Origin: Janthinobacterium sp. 344
GTDB taxonomy: Bacteria; Pseudomonadota; Gammaproteobacteria; Burkholderiales; Burkholderiaceae_D
Reading direction: 5' to 3'
Assembly: GCF_900112025.1 (NCBI RefSeq)
Contig: NZ_FOKL01000004.1
Location: 259,344 to 323,343, forward strand
Length of the DNA stretch: 64,000 nt
Shown here piece after piece: positions 8,631 to 18,738 of the stretch (within the stretch, counting starts at the first letter, position 1; each line of letters starts with the position of its first letter). The notes under the pieces were generated by a model. That model did no database searches. It was not told the origin of the DNA and was given only the letters and a program-made list of their open reading frames with translations. A program made the position numbers and the translations under genes.

Positions 8631-9854
8631 ATGAGCATAGGTGGCACTTCCATCGAACAGGCATTGGCATCGCTGTCGGACATGACGTCCGGCATGGTCG
8701 CCATCGGCAAGGATGAACACGCGCAGCGTATCGCCAGGGCGCAGGCATGCATGCGCCAGCAGGGCATCGCCGCGATCTACCTGAACGCAGGCGCCAACCT
8801 CACCTATTTCACGGGCACCAAATGGTATGCCAGCGAACGCATGGTGGGCGCCATCCTGCCAGCCAGCGGCGACATCGAATACATCGCTCCCGCGTTCGAG
8901 GAAAGCACGCTGACGGGCTTCATGGTCATCGCAGGCCGTGTCAATTGCTGGGAAGAGCATGAAAGCCCGTACCAGCTGTTCGTCGACGTGCTGGCGCGCA
9001 TGGGGATCGCCCAGGACGCGAATCAACCGCCGCGCGTGGGCATCTGCGAAAGCGCGGCCTTCTTCATCTACGACGGCATCAAGCCACTGGCCCCCGGCTA
9101 TGCGCTGGAAAACGCGCGCACCGTTACGGCGTACTGCCGCAGCCGCAAGTCCGCTGCGGAAATCGCCCTGATGCAGCGCGTGATGGACATGACCCTGGCC
9201 GTGCACGTGGCCACGGCCAGCATGCTGCATGAAGGCATCACGACGGTGGAAGTGGAGGAATTCATCCAGCGCGCGCACCGCAAGGTGGGCGCACCGCGCT
9301 CGTACTTCTGCATCGTGCTGTTCGGCGAAGCGACCGCCTATCCGCACGGCGTCAATTACGTGCAGACCCTCAAGGCGGGCGACACGGTGCTGATCGACAC
9401 GGGCTGCCAGGTGATGAACTACATCTCCGACATCACGCGCACCTATGTGTTTGGCGCCATCAGCGAGCGCCAGCGCGCCGTGTGGAACAGCGAAAAGGCC
9501 GCGCAGGCCGCCGCATTCGCGGCCGCCCAACTGGGCGTGCCGTGCGGCGACGTGGACCGCGCCGCCCGCGTGTCGCTCGAAGCGGACGGCTTCGGCCCCG
9601 GCTACAAGCTGCCCGGCCTGCCGCACCGCACGGGCCACGGCATCGGCCTCGATATCCACGAGTGGCCTTACCTGGTGGGCAACGACACCACGCCGCTGGA
9701 CGTCGGCATGTGCTTCTCGAACGAGCCGATGATCTGTATCCCCGGCGAATTCGGCATCCGCCACGAAGACCATTTTTATATGACGGCAGACGGGCCGCGC
9801 TGGTTCACGCAGCCGGCGCACAGCATCGACGACCCGTTCGGCTTGCAGGCGTAG
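8631..9854 (+). CDS. M24-family metallopeptidase (Xaa-Pro aminopeptidase-like)
   Basis: A 407-residue protein of creatinase/aminopeptidase P organisation: N-terminal creatinase-like domain (about 30-160) and C-terminal pita-bread M24 domain (about 170-400). Metal ligands expected for M24 are visible: Asp in LIDTG, Asp in YISDITRTY, His in HRTGHGIGLDIHE, Glu in SNEPMICIPGEFG and Glu in RHEDHF. The ATG at 8631 has AAGGAGCAGGC directly upstream. It likely removes N-terminal residues from proline-containing peptides in the cytoplasm. It is separated from the pilin cluster by 56 nt and ends convergent to a chemoreceptor gene, with a palindromic repeat between them. Confidence 0.9.
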   Translation: MSIGGTSIEQALASLSDMTSGMVAIGKDEHAQRIARAQACMRQQGIAAIYLNAGANLTYFTGTKWYASERMVGAILPASGDIEYIAPAFEESTLTGFMVIAGRVNCWEEHESPYQLFVDVLARMGIAQDANQPPRVGICESAAFFIYDGIKPLAPGYALENARTVTAYCRSRKSAAEIALMQRVMDMTLAVHVATASMLHEGITTVEVEEFIQRAHRKVGAPRSYFCIVLFGEATAYPHGVNYVQTLKAGDTVLIDTGCQVMNYISDITRTYVFGAISERQRAVWNSEKAAQAAAFAAAQLGVPCGDVDRAARVSLEADGFGPGYKLPGLPHRTGHGIGLDIHEWPYLVGNDTTPLDVGMCFSNEPMICIPGEFGIRHEDHFYMTADGPRWFTQPAHSIDDPFGLQA

Positions 9855-9930
9855 CTTGACGCCCTTGTGTTCGATTACGCTGCGCTGATCCAAGCTACGC
9901 CGAATCGAACCTGCGCCGCTCACGGAGATT

Positions 9931-9957
9931 GGGGTCAGACCCGACGGGTCTGACCCC
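9931..9957. repeat. Dispersed palindromic repeat, copy A
   Basis: Perfect 12-bp inverted repeat GGGGTCAGACCC with loop GAC. It lies between the convergent M24 peptidase and chemoreceptor genes, where a stem this strong could stop transcription from both sides. Same family as copies at 17960, 28149, 33129 and 43439. Confidence 0.9.
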
Positions 9958-9961
9958 GGAA

Positions 9962-11482
9962 TTACCCCTGCGCCAGCTTGAACACGGCCAGCGCCGCCCC
10001 CAGCTGCACGGCCTGCTCCTGCAGCGATTCGGCGGCCGCCGATGCCTCTTCCACCAGCGCGGAATTTTGCTGCGTCATCTGGTCCATGCTGCCGATGGCC
10101 ACGCCGATATCGCCGATGCCGGCGCTTTGCGCCTGGCTGGCGGCGCTGATCTCGGCCATGATGTCGGCCACCTTTTTCACGGAGTCGACGATCTGGCCCA
10201 TGGTCAGCCCCGCCTCGTCGACCAGCTTCGAACCGACACCCACCTTGGCCACCGAATCGCCGATCAGTTGCTTGATCTCGCGCGCGGCGGCGGCGCTGCG
10301 CTGCGCCAGGCTGCGCACCTCGGACGCCACCACGGCAAAGCCGCGCCCCTGCTCACCGGCGCGCGCCGCTTCCACGGCCGCATTCAGGGCCAGGATATTC
10401 GTCTGGAAGGCGATGCCGTCGATGACGCCGATGATGTCGACGATGCGCTTTGACGAAGCATTGATCTCGCCCATGGTGGTGACCACCTGGCTGACCACCT
10501 GCCCGCCCTTCACGGCCACCGACGACGCCGACACCACCAGTTCGTGCGCCTGGCCCGCGTTGGCGGCGTTATCGCGCACGGTGGAGGTCAGGCTGTCCAT
10601 GCTGCGCGCCGTCTGATCCAGGCTGCCCGCCTGCGATTCCGTGCGTGCCGCCAGGTCCGCATTGCCCTGCGTGATTTCCGCGCTGGCCACCTGGATGGTT
10701 TCGGCCGAGGCCTTGATGCCGGACACCATGCCGGCCAGCCGGCCGCGCATCTCTTTCAGCGCCGCCAGCAGGCTGGCCTGGTCGCCCGCCTCCGTGGCGA
10801 TCGCCATCGAGAGGTCGCCATCGGCCACGGCGCGGGCGATCTGGCGCGCGTATTCGGGCTCGCCGCCCAGCTGCTGCCAGATGGCGCGCACGACGAAATG
10901 CGACACGGCCACCAGGCAGACGATGACGGCCAGCGCCACGGCAATGCTGGTATTGAGCGCATTGCGCACATTCGCCGCGCTGCGTTCGATGCCCTGCCTG
11001 AACTGCGCCTGCGCCTGCTCGTTGGTCTTCGCCAGGTCGCCGTTGAGCAGCGCCAGGGCGCCCTGCATGCGCGCCACCGTCGCCTGCGGGTCGCCCTCTT
11101 CCATTTCCAGCATGATGCGCGCCGCGCCCAGGGCGGGCGCATAGTAGGCGTCGAATTCCCTGGCCAGCCGCAGGCCATGCTCGCGCTGCCCGGGTATGGC
11201 CGCAAAGGCGGCCAGCTTGGCGCGCAGCTTGACGGCCTGGCCGTCGACCTGGGCGATGCGTTCCTTGTCCCCCTCGCTGACGGCATCGCGCAAGGCGTCG
11301 CCGACGGCCGCCACGTCGAGGGTCAATGACTTGGCCATGTCGAGCACCGGGTAGTCGGCGCTTTCGGTGGCGTGGATGGAATTGAGCGCGGCCGTGGACA
11401 GATAGGCGCTGATGGCCAGGCCCAGTCCGAAAATCACGGCCGAGACGACAGGCAGTGCCCATATCTTGCGTTTGATGCTCAT
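9962..11482 (-). CDS. Methyl-accepting chemotaxis protein (helical-bundle sensor)
   Basis: A 506-residue transmembrane chemoreceptor: membrane helix at about residues 9-31, periplasmic helical region to about 185 (four-helix-bundle type), second membrane helix at about 188-208, HAMP-like segment, then a long signalling domain with the conserved hairpin tip containing [20 protein letters not shown]. There is no CheR-binding pentapeptide at the C-terminus. AGGAG lies upstream of ATG at 11482. It is the last of three same-strand genes after a porin and a phosphate-binding-like protein (44 nt gap), suggesting it senses a ligand handled by those two proteins. Confidence 0.93.
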   Translation of the reverse strand: MSIKRKIWALPVVSAVIFGLGLAISAYLSTAALNSIHATESADYPVLDMAKSLTLDVAAVGDALRDAVSEGDKERIAQVDGQAVKLRAKLAAFAAIPGQREHGLRLAREFDAYYAPALGAARIMLEMEEGDPQATVARMQGALALLNGDLAKTNEQAQAQFRQGIERSAANVRNALNTSIAVALAVIVCLVAVSHFVVRAIWQQLGGEPEYARQIARAVADGDLSMAIATEAGDQASLLAALKEMRGRLAGMVSGIKASAETIQVASAEITQGNADLAARTESQAGSLDQTARSMDSLTSTVRDNAANAGQAHELVVSASSVAVKGGQVVSQVVTTMGEINASSKRIVDIIGVIDGIAFQTNILALNAAVEAARAGEQGRGFAVVASEVRSLAQRSAAAAREIKQLIGDSVAKVGVGSKLVDEAGLTMGQIVDSVKKVADIMAEISAASQAQSAGIGDIGVAIGSMDQMTQQNSALVEEASAAAESLQEQAVQLGAALAVFKLAQG

Positions 11483-11526
11483 TGCTGTCTCCTGATTTTT
11501 ATGGGTAGGTGCACGGCCGCGTGCCC

Positions 11527-11931
11527 TTACGGCGTCGTCAGCACCACTTTGACGCTGGCGTCGACGGCGCTCTTCTCGATATAGCCGATGGCTTTCGGAT
11601 CGGCGGCGACAGCCTTCTTCACATCGGCGCTATTCGCCATTTCCTTGGGCAAGGTGGCCTTGCCCGTGAAGACCAGCTTGGACCACAGGGCCTTGGCTTG
11701 CGACGGTTCCTTGTCCGTCACCTTCTTGTAGAACTCGGCGCGCACGGGGGCGCTTTCCGGCTGGTCGATCGGTGTCATGGCCGTCGATTTCCCGAGAAAG
11801 AACTGCGCCACCTGTTCATTCGTCATGGCGCCGGCGGCGCTCTTCGGATTGACCACCACAACCACTTCGGCCATGGCGGGAACGGCGCTCGACAAGGCCA
11901 GCAAGCCAGCCGCAAAAATAAAGGGGTTCAT
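11527..11931 (-). CDS. Small PstS-like periplasmic substrate-binding protein
   Basis: A 134-residue secreted protein with a Sec signal peptide (about 1-21, AMA cleavage site) and one PBP-like domain of the type annotated as phosphate ABC transporter substrate-binding protein, only about half the size of PstS. Visible family-like stretches are [20 protein letters not shown] and [13 protein letters not shown] at 11931 is chosen over an upstream ATG because AAGGAG sits 7 nt before it. No pstCAB genes are nearby. It lies 10 nt after the porin gene and 44 nt before a chemoreceptor. The actual ligand is unknown. Confidence 0.8.
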   Translation of the reverse strand: MNPFIFAAGLLALSSAVPAMAEVVVVVNPKSAAGAMTNEQVAQFFLGKSTAMTPIDQPESAPVRAEFYKKVTDKEPSQAKALWSKLVFTGKATLPKEMANSADVKKAVAADPKAIGYIEKSAVDASVKVVLTTP

Positions 11932-11941
11932 GCGGCGCTCC

Positions 11942-13204
11942 TTAGAAAACAAAATCGATGGCGGCGGCGGCCACCGTCACGGGACCGTGGAAGCCCGGCT
12001 TGGCTTGCACGAACAGGCCGGGGCCATTTTTCGGCTGGATGCGGTCGATCTGCACTTTCAATGCCGCCGAACGGTGGAAGTCCCAGCGCACGCCGATGCT
12101 GTGCGTCGATTGCTCCAGCTGGTTGCGCATATAGGCCAGGGTGTCGACGCCGGCCGACAGGGCGCGCAGGGTCGGCGTGCAGGCGGCGGGGTAGCCGGCC
12201 GGGCAGGCTGCCGGCACGGTGTTATTCACGCGCCCGTCGGCCTTCAGGCTGGCGTAGCTGTAGTACGGCAAAAAGGCGCCCATGCGGTAGCCGCCCATCA
12301 CGTACCACGAAGTGCTGTCGCTGACATAGCTGTCCGTCTTGCGCTTCGCATATTCGGACTGCAGCAGCACGCTGTTCCAGTCCAGGCCCAGGCCCACGGA
12401 CGTGAACGACGCCTTCTTGTCCTGCACTTCCAGCGCATCGGCCAGGGCGCCCAGCTGGGCGATCTTGTAGCCGCTGCCGGCCGCGCGCAGGCTGCCCATC
12501 AGGGTGTTCAGGCTGGGCGAGTCGTCAATGCTCAGTTTCGTTTCGGCGCGGCCGAAGCGCACGGTGAGGGGACCATGCTCGGCCACCACGTTGAGGGCGA
12601 CGATGGACTTGCCTTCCACGTGCACGGTCGAATCGGGACCCGTGGCCAGGGTGGCCTTGGTGCGGCCCAGCGCCAGCTGCGTGGTGACGCTGGTGTCGCC
12701 CGCGCTGAACTGGTACGTGCCATCGATACCGTCGATGCTGTTCAGGGGCACCTGCGAATACATCTCGCCGGGCGGGCGCAGCATGGTGTTGGCGTAACCC
12801 ACGTTGCGGTAATCGGAAATCATGAAGACGGGCAGTCCCATGCGGCCGACGCGCACGCTGAAGCTGTCCGACACCTTGGCCTTGGCGAAGGCCCACGCCA
12901 GTTCGGCGCCGAAATCATTTTCGCCATCCTTGCGCGCCAGGCCCTGCACGGTGGCCGACAGCCAGGCATTGACGGTGACGTTCGCCTGCACACCCAGGTT
13001 GGAATCGACGCCCGTGCGTGCCGTGCGGCCCGCGCCGCTGGCCTGGTTCGGGCGCGCAAACTGCGCGTTGTCCGTGTCGGCCACGGTCAACGCGGCCGTG
13101 CCGTAACCGCTGATCTTGACGGCGGGGCCGTCGACTTCTTCCGCATAAGCGTGGCTGATGGCCAAGGGCATGGCCAGCAGGAAAATCAGGACGTGTTTAT
13201 TCAT
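11942..13204 (-). CDS. Outer-membrane porin-like beta-barrel protein
   Basis: A 420-residue protein with a signal peptide ending near AYA/EEVDG and alternating amphipathic strands to a terminal aromatic (IDFVF), the usual C-terminal signature for BAM insertion. It resembles porins co-located with small PstS-like proteins, but I cannot assign a substrate. ATG at 13204 gives the signal peptide; an upstream in-frame ATG would add a charged extension and is not used. Only a weak Shine-Dalgarno sequence is seen. First gene of the porin, binding protein, chemoreceptor unit. Confidence 0.78.
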   Translation of the reverse strand: MNKHVLIFLLAMPLAISHAYAEEVDGPAVKISGYGTAALTVADTDNAQFARPNQASGAGRTARTGVDSNLGVQANVTVNAWLSATVQGLARKDGENDFGAELAWAFAKAKVSDSFSVRVGRMGLPVFMISDYRNVGYANTMLRPPGEMYSQVPLNSIDGIDGTYQFSAGDTSVTTQLALGRTKATLATGPDSTVHVEGKSIVALNVVAEHGPLTVRFGRAETKLSIDDSPSLNTLMGSLRAAGSGYKIAQLGALADALEVQDKKASFTSVGLGLDWNSVLLQSEYAKRKTDSYVSDSTSWYVMGGYRMGAFLPYYSYASLKADGRVNNTVPAACPAGYPAACTPTLRALSAGVDTLAYMRNQLEQSTHSIGVRWDFHRSAALKVQIDRIQPKNGPGLFVQAKPGFHGPVTVAAAAIDFVF

Positions 13205-13577
13205 AGTAATTAAATACCCGTAGCGGTGAACAGTAATCGTGGAGTGGACTCGAGGTCGATGGTTCACCAGCCGTGACAGGCCGGGTCCGTTTTTTTCGCG
13301 CCGCCATTGCCTGGCTGATATGGACAGGCGTGCATGGCGGCGTGACCAGTGAGCAAAACCATGCTACAGAGAAAAGGTTTTACTTTGGAAAGTTTTCTGG
13401 TGGCAATGTGCCATTTGGCCCATTTTGAAGGAAAAAGCACGCGTTCTAGAGGGATTTATCTAAATAGCACGCTGCGCAAAACCACACTTTCGCCATACTT
13501 TTCATACACGGATGGATAGTTCAGCCGGTAAGAAAACCTGGCGCCCTGCCAGGCGCGCCAGGGTGATTCCAAGGCCT
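13205..13577. promoter_or_regulatory. 373-nt non-coding stretch upstream of the porin gene; possible sigma-70 promoter
   Basis: No supportable gene. The stretch is relatively AT-rich at 13365-13510. On the minus strand, TTGCCA (complement of 13401-13406), an 18-nt spacer and TAAAAC (complement of 13377-13382) form a possible sigma-70 promoter, leaving a leader of about 165 nt before the porin ATG. The match is only moderate. The 3' end of the amidase gene closes the stretch. Confidence 0.3.
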
Positions 13578-15053
13578 TCAGACGCACGCCGGCGGCGCCG
13601 GCAAGGGGCCGAACAGTGCCTCCAATGACAGGCCGATGGCCAGCAAACGGCTGTCGCTGCCCAGCGGCCCGTCGATCTCCATCCCCACCGGCAACCCTGC
13701 AGCCGTCATGCCCGCCGGCAAGGACAAACCGGGAATGCCCGCATTGCTGGCCGGGTCCGTATTGCGGATCAGGGTCGTAAACGCGTCACCAGGCGCACCG
13801 TCCGCCACCGCGATGCGCGATGAACCGTGTACGCCATCGATGGCCACGGCGCACACGGGCGTCGTCGGAAAAAAAATGGCATCCAGGCGGTGCCGCGCAA
13901 AATAGTCGCGGTAAAGCGCCTGCAAACGGGGCCGCTGCACCTGCACGGCATCGGGATACGCGGCGCCAAACGCGTCGCCCAGGATGGCGCCAAACGCGTG
14001 CCGCACATCCGGGCTGGCCACCTGCGCGGCGATATCGTCCAGCGTGAGCTGCGCGCCGCTGGCGGCCAGGTAGGCGGGGATCGCCTGGCGCGGCTCGTGC
14101 AGCGCCAGCGGGAACGACACCTTGCCGTTCGCCTCCATCACGTCCTGCATGCCGAGTTCGACCAGCACCACGCCCGCCTGCGCCAGCGTCTCCCTGGCTT
14201 GCGCCATGACGGCCGTCACGTCGGCATCCAGCGGCTGCCAGAAAGCGGCCGGCACGCCGAAACGCAAACCGGCCAGCGGCTCCGGCGACGGCACGGGAAG
14301 GCCGGACAGCACGCTGTCGAGCAGGGCCACGTCGGCCACCGTGCGCGCCATCGGGCCCACCGTGTCGCGCGTGTGGCTGATGGGGACCGTGCCGCTGGAA
14401 TCGTAGCGGCGCTGACTGCCGCCATCGCCGACGGACGGGCGCAGGCCGACGATGCCGCACAGGGCGGCCGGCACCCGCGTGGAGCCGCCCGTATCCGTGC
14501 CCAGCCCTGCCGGCGCAATGCGCGCGGCGAGCGCCGCCGCCGTGCCGCCGGAAGAACCGCCGGGGATGCGCGCGCTGTCATACGGGTTTTTCACGTGGCC
14601 GGCGAAGCTGGAAAAATTCGTGCTGGTGGCGCCAAACGCCAGTTCATGCAGGTTCGCCTTGCCCAGGATAATGGCGCCCGCGTCCAGCAGGCGCTGCACG
14701 CTGGGCGCGTTCGTGGCCGGGCGCCAGTCGCGCAAGGCCGGCGTGCCGGCGGTCGTCGGCATGCCGCGCGCATCGATATTGTCCTTGACAACGATGGGCA
14801 AGCCGGCCAGCGGCGGCAAGGCGTGGCCCGCCGCGCGCGCCGCATCGACACGCGCGGCGGCATCCAGCGCCGCCTCCGCATTCAAGGTGATCAGGCTGTT
14901 CAAGCCAGCCTGCGCGCGGGCCTGCGCCAGCAAGGTATGCATGTAGTCGGCGGCGCCCAGGCTGCCGTTGGCGATGGCGGCCACGGCATCGCTGGCGCTC
15001 AGGGCCAGCTGCGCCTGCGCGGCGAGGGAAGGTTGATCGTCTGCCTTGCTCAT
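13578..15053 (-). CDS. Amidase-signature family amidase
   Basis: A 491-residue cytoplasmic amidase hydrolysing a carboxamide to acid and ammonia. The Ser-cisSer-Lys triad is visible: Lys in VVKDNIDARG (about 87) and the Ser pair in the Gly/Ser-rich signature PGGSSGGTAAA, followed by GTDTGGSTRVPAA. ATG at 15053 is preceded by GGAGAG; an upstream ATG would add 13 unsupported residues. It lies 78 nt downstream of paaZ on the same strand, so it could feed an aromatic acid into phenylacetate catabolism, but substrate specificity cannot be read from the sequence. Confidence 0.85.
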   Translation of the reverse strand: MSKADDQPSLAAQAQLALSASDAVAAIANGSLGAADYMHTLLAQARAQAGLNSLITLNAEAALDAAARVDAARAAGHALPPLAGLPIVVKDNIDARGMPTTAGTPALRDWRPATNAPSVQRLLDAGAIILGKANLHELAFGATSTNFSSFAGHVKNPYDSARIPGGSSGGTAAALAARIAPAGLGTDTGGSTRVPAALCGIVGLRPSVGDGGSQRRYDSSGTVPISHTRDTVGPMARTVADVALLDSVLSGLPVPSPEPLAGLRFGVPAAFWQPLDADVTAVMAQARETLAQAGVVLVELGMQDVMEANGKVSFPLALHEPRQAIPAYLAASGAQLTLDDIAAQVASPDVRHAFGAILGDAFGAAYPDAVQVQRPRLQALYRDYFARHRLDAIFFPTTPVCAVAIDGVHGSSRIAVADGAPGDAFTTLIRNTDPASNAGIPGLSLPAGMTAAGLPVGMEIDGPLGSDSRLLAIGLSLEALFGPLPAPPACV

Positions 15054-15131
15054 GATGTCTCTCCAAAAAAAATGCGCCACCCACGCATACATCGCAGGCG
15101 GCGCCGGTCAAACCTGTCCTGCCCAAATGGC

Positions 15132-17183
15132 TTACTCGCGCTTGGAGACCAGGGTCAGGATATCATAGCTGGCCACCAGTTCCTCGTTCTGGTTCGTCAC
15201 CTGCACGTCCCACGCGACCACGCCCTGGCCCACGCCAAACACGTCCTTGCGGTTGCGGTCGACCTTGCGCTTGCACGTCAGGCGCGCGCGGATGGTGTCG
15301 CCGATGGCCACCGGCGCGACGAAGCGCAGGTTGTCCAGTCCATAGTTGGCCAGCACGGGGCCCACACCGGGCGACACGAACAGGCCGGCGGCGGCCGACA
15401 GCACGAAGTAGCCGTGGGCGATGCGCTTGCCGAACTGCGATTCCTTGGCGGCGATTTCATCGAAGTGCATGTAGAAGAAGTCGCCCGAGATGCCGCCAAA
15501 GGCGACGATGTCGGCCTCGCTGACGGTGCGGCGGTGCGTCAGCAGCGAGTCGCCCGTCTTCAAGTCCTCGAAATGCTTGCGGAACGGGTGGATCGGGCTT
15601 TCGTTGACGTCCGCGCCGCGCACGTATTCGCCCGTGATGGCCGCCAGCATGGTCGGCGAGCCTTGCACGGCCGCCCGTTGCAGGTAATGGCGCACGGCGC
15701 GCACGCCGCCCAGCTCTTCGCCGCCGCCCGCGCGGCCAGGGCCGCCATGCTTCAGCTGCGGCAGGGGCGAGCCATGGCCCGTCGAATCGACGGAAGCCAC
15801 GCGCTCGAGCACGTGCACGCGGCCATGCGTGGCCGCCACTTGCGGCACCACGCGCGCGGCGATCTTCGGATCGCGCGTCACCAGGGTGCTCACCAGGCTG
15901 CCCTTGCCGCGCGCGGCCAGGGCCAGCGCCTCGTCGATATCGTTGTAGCCCATCATGGTGCTGACGGGGCCGAACGCTTCCACGTCATGCACGGCGTCGT
16001 TGCCGAACGCATCGCGGCACAGCAGCAGGGTAGGCGAGAAGAAGCTGCCGTCCTGCGCGCCATCGCCCAGGGGATTGAAACCGTCGGCCGCGCCGAACAC
16101 CACCTCGTTACCCTGCGACAGCGTGGCGACACGCTCGGCCACGTCGTTCTGCTGCTCTTTCGAGGCCAGCGCGCCCATGCGCACGCCTTCGATGGACGGG
16201 TCGCCCACCACCACCTTGGCCAGGCGCTCGCGCAGGCGCGTGCCGACGGCGTCCATCAGGTGCTCGGGCACGATGATGCGGCGGATGGCCGTGCACTTCT
16301 GGCCCGACTTGCCCGTCATTTCGCGCACGACTTCCTTCACGAACAGGTCGAATTCCACGTCGTCGGGCGTGACATCCGGCGCCAGGATGGCGCAGTTGAG
16401 CGAATCGGCTTCGCCGTTGAACGGCACCGACTGGGCGATCAGGTTCGGGTTCGTGCGCAGCTTGGCGGCCGTGGCGGCCGACCCTGTAAAGGTGACGAAA
16501 TCCTGGCCATTCAGGCGGTCCAGCAAGTCGCCCGTGGAGCCGATCACCAGTTGCAGGCTGCCGGCCGGCAGCAGGCCCGATTCATGCATCATGCGCACGA
16601 CGGCCTGCGTCAGATAGCTCGTCGCCGTGGCCGGCTTGGCGATGCAGGGCATGGCCGCCAGGAAGCTGGGCGCGAATTTTTCCAGCAAGCCCCAGATGGG
16701 GAAGTTGAAGGCGTTGATGTGCACGGCCAGGCCGCCGCGCGGCACCAGGATATGGGTACCGGCGAAACCGCCCTTCTTGCCCAGCGCGATGGCCGGGCCT
16801 TCATGCAGCACGTTCGACGACGGCAACTCGTTGCTGCCCATGCTGGCGTAGGCGAACAGGGTGCCCGTGCCGCCTTCGATATCGACCCAGCTGTCGGCGC
16901 GCGTGGCGCCCGACAGGTGCGAGATCGCATACAGCTCTTCCTTGCGCTCGACCAGGTACAGGGCCAGCGCCTTCAGGCGCGCGGCGCGCTGCTGGAAATC
17001 GAGCGCCATCAGGCCCGGCACGCCCGTCTTGCGCGCATACGTGACGGCTTCGTCGAAGTCGATCTTTTCCGCATGCGTGTGATAGATGACGCGGTTGTTC
17101 AAGGCGCTGTGCAGGGGCACGGCGGCGCTTTCGCCCAGCCAGCGGCCGGCGATCAGGCTTTGCAGGGTGGATATGTGAGCCAT
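15132..17183 (-). CDS. paaZ: PaaZ: oxepin-CoA hydrolase / 3-oxo-5,6-dehydrosuberyl-CoA semialdehyde dehydrogenase
   Basis: Bifunctional ring-cleaving enzyme of aerobic phenylacetate degradation: the C-terminal MaoC-like domain opens the oxepin-CoA ring and the N-terminal aldehyde dehydrogenase oxidises the resulting aldehyde. The 683-residue length is that of full-length PaaZ. Residues 1 to about 520 form the ALDH domain, with Glu258 in FNGEADS and Cys297 in GQKCTA at the expected catalytic spacing; residues 540-683 form the hydratase domain with [15 protein letters not shown]. Both activities therefore look intact. It is separated from paaY by about 100 nt containing a degenerate palindromic repeat. 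Confidence 0.95.
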   Translation of the reverse strand: MAHISTLQSLIAGRWLGESAAVPLHSALNNRVIYHTHAEKIDFDEAVTYARKTGVPGLMALDFQQRAARLKALALYLVERKEELYAISHLSGATRADSWVDIEGGTGTLFAYASMGSNELPSSNVLHEGPAIALGKKGGFAGTHILVPRGGLAVHINAFNFPIWGLLEKFAPSFLAAMPCIAKPATATSYLTQAVVRMMHESGLLPAGSLQLVIGSTGDLLDRLNGQDFVTFTGSAATAAKLRTNPNLIAQSVPFNGEADSLNCAILAPDVTPDDVEFDLFVKEVVREMTGKSGQKCTAIRRIIVPEHLMDAVGTRLRERLAKVVVGDPSIEGVRMGALASKEQQNDVAERVATLSQGNEVVFGAADGFNPLGDGAQDGSFFSPTLLLCRDAFGNDAVHDVEAFGPVSTMMGYNDIDEALALAARGKGSLVSTLVTRDPKIAARVVPQVAATHGRVHVLERVASVDSTGHGSPLPQLKHGGPGRAGGGEELGGVRAVRHYLQRAAVQGSPTMLAAITGEYVRGADVNESPIHPFRKHFEDLKTGDSLLTHRRTVSEADIVAFGGISGDFFYMHFDEIAAKESQFGKRIAHGYFVLSAAAGLFVSPGVGPVLANYGLDNLRFVAPVAIGDTIRARLTCKRKVDRNRKDVFGVGQGVVAWDVQVTNQNEELVASYDILTLVSKRE

Positions 17184-17198
17184 GTGATTTCTCCGTTA

Positions 17199-17264
17199 GG
17201 GGGCAGACCCGTCGGGGGAACGGATGCCAATGGCATCTATTCCGATCCTGAAAGGACTGACCCC
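17199..17264. repeat. Degenerate/split copy of the dispersed palindromic repeat
   Basis: A left half, GGGGGCAGACCCGTCGGGGG (17199-17218 area), and a right half, GGACTGACCCC (17254-17264), match the arms of the intact copies but are separated by about 35 nt that include a second small palindrome, GATGCCAATGGCATC (17223-17237). It looks like a decayed or interrupted element between paaY and paaZ. Confidence 0.6.
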
Positions 17265-17284
17265 AGCATTTAAAGGGTTAAAGG

Positions 17285-17899
17285 TTATTGCGCCGCGGCG
17301 TTCTTGTGCAGGTGCAGCGGCAATGCGGATTCAAAATTCAGGCGCTGGCGGTTCGCCTCGACTTGCGTCAGGGCCTCCACTTCGCGCATTGTCTGCATGG
17401 AGCGCACGGCCAGTTCGTGGTACTGGCCCGTGCCCGAGCTTTTCCATTGGATTTCATCATCGGTCAGCGCGCGGATGACCTTGGCGGGCGTGCCCACCAC
17501 CATGCTGCGCGGCGCGACGAGCATGCCCGCCTTGACGAAACTCATGGCGGCGACGATGGATTCCTCGCCGATGACGGCGTTGTCCATCACCACCGCGTTC
17601 ATGCCGACGAGTGCATTGCGGCCGATGCGGCAGCCGTGCAGCACGGCGCCGTGGCCGATATGGCCGTCGACTTCGACCACCGTGTCGCAGCCGGGGAAGC
17701 CGTGCATGACGCAGGTATCCTGCAGGTTCGCCCCCTCTTCCAGGATCAATCGGCCGAAGTCGCCGCGGATCGAGGCCAGCGGGCCGATATAGCAGCGCGG
17801 ACCGACGATCACGTCGCCGATCAGCACGGCCGACGGATGCACGTAGGCGCTGGGGTGGACGACGGGGGTGACGCCGTTGATTTCGTAGACTTTGACCAT
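17285..17899 (-). CDS. paaY: PaaY: hexapeptide-repeat thioesterase / gamma-carbonic-anhydrase-like protein
   Basis: A 204-residue left-handed beta-helix protein. Hexapeptide-type repeats run from about residue 18 to 130 (for example [18 protein letters not shown]), with His residues of the gamma-carbonic anhydrase metal site visible in MHGFPG and [11 protein letters not shown]. In other bacteria PaaY is a thioesterase clearing dead-end CoA esters of the phenylacetate pathway, matching its place between the transporter genes and paaZ. The usual PaaY length is about 200. It is flanked on both sides by copies of the dispersed palindrome, so it may be a separately terminated unit. Confidence 0.9.
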   Translation of the reverse strand: MVKVYEINGVTPVVHPSAYVHPSAVLIGDVIVGPRCYIGPLASIRGDFGRLILEEGANLQDTCVMHGFPGCDTVVEVDGHIGHGAVLHGCRIGRNALVGMNAVVMDNAVIGEESIVAAMSFVKAGMLVAPRSMVVGTPAKVIRALTDDEIQWKSSGTGQYHELAVRSMQTMREVEALTQVEANRQRLNFESALPLHLHKNAAAQ

Positions 17900-17959
17900 G
17901 TTGTTCTCCTATTCATGCATTGAGGGGACGCTTCCCTGCCCCCCAAACCTTGCACTGCC

Positions 17960-17986
17960 GGGGTCGGACCCTGAGGGTCCGACCCC
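17960..17986. repeat. Dispersed palindromic repeat, copy C
   Basis: Perfect inverted repeat GGGGTCGGACCC with loop TGA, between the paaY start and the end of the ABC transporter ATPase gene. Compared with copy A, the variable stem triplet CAG/CTG is CGG/CCG here, so pairing is kept. A conserved tail, TTTGCCCTTCGGGTT, follows. Confidence 0.9.
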
Positions 17987-18003
17987 AGTATTTGCCCTTC
18001 GGG

Positions 18004-18738
18004 TTACATACCCAGATACGCGCTTTGCACCTGCTCGTTATGCAGCAATTCGGGCCCGGGCCCGGACAAGGTGATGGCGCCCGTCTCGATCACATAGCCC
18101 ACGTCGGCGATCGACAGGGCCGCGTGCGCGTTCTGCTCGACGAGGAAGATGGTGATGCCCTGGTCGCGCAGTTCGGCCACGATGCGGAAAATTTCCGCGA
18201 TCAGGAGCGGCGCCAGGCCCATGCTGGGCTCATCGAGCAGCAGCAGTTGCGGGCGGCCCATCAGCGCGCGCGCCATGGCCAGCATCTGCTGCTGCCCGCC
18301 AGACAAGGTCCCGGCCAGCAGCAGGCGCTTTTCCTTCAAAATCGGGAACAGGCCGTACATGCGCTCCATGTCGCCCGCCACGTCCTGCGCCGGGCGTGTA
18401 AACGCGCCCAGGCGCAGGTTGTCTTCCACCGTCATGGGGCCGAACACCTGCCGCCCTTCCGGCACCTGGCAAATGCCGCTGCGCACGCGCTTGTCGGCGC
18501 TCATGCGGCTCACATCCTGGCCGGCGAAGGCGATGCTGCCGGCGCTGATCGGCTGCACGCCGGAGATGGCCCGCAGCAGGGTCGTCTTGCCGGCGCCGTT
18601 CGCGCCCACCAGCGCCACCAGCTGGCCCTGGCGCACCTGCAGGTCGATGCCGTGCAGGGCCTGGATGCGGCCGTAATGGCTGGTCAGGCCGGCGATATCG
18701 AGCACCAGCGGCGTTTGAGGTTTTTCCATCTTCATCAT
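18004..18738 (-). CDS. livF: LivF-type branched-chain/aromatic-acid ABC transporter ATPase
   Basis: A 244-residue ABC ATPase of the hydrophobic amino acid uptake family: Walker A GANGAGKTT, signature LSGGQQQM, Walker B LLLLDEPSMGLAP, H-loop region FLVEQNAHAA. It overlaps the LivG-type gene as ATGA. Being encoded inside the paa cluster with a full HAAT set, it probably powers import of phenylacetate or a related aromatic acid; that substrate is inferred from context, while the family alone would suggest branched-chain amino acids. Confidence 0.92.
   Translation of the reverse strand: MMKMEKPQTPLVLDIAGLTSHYGRIQALHGIDLQVRQGQLVALVGANGAGKTTLLRAISGVQPISAGSIAFAGQDVSRMSADKRVRSGICQVPEGRQVFGPMTVEDNLRLGAFTRPAQDVAGDMERMYGLFPILKEKRLLLAGTLSGGQQQMLAMARALMGRPQLLLLDEPSMGLAPLLIAEIFRIVAELRDQGITIFLVEQNAHAALSIADVGYVIETGAITLSGPGPELLHNEQVQSAYLGM

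Noticed and set aside
13827..17273. Plus-strand open frame of 1148 codons opposite amidase and paaZ
   Set aside because: It is antisense to two genes with intact catalytic motifs; its composition is Arg/Ala/His-rich as expected for a GC-rich shadow frame, with no recognisable domain.
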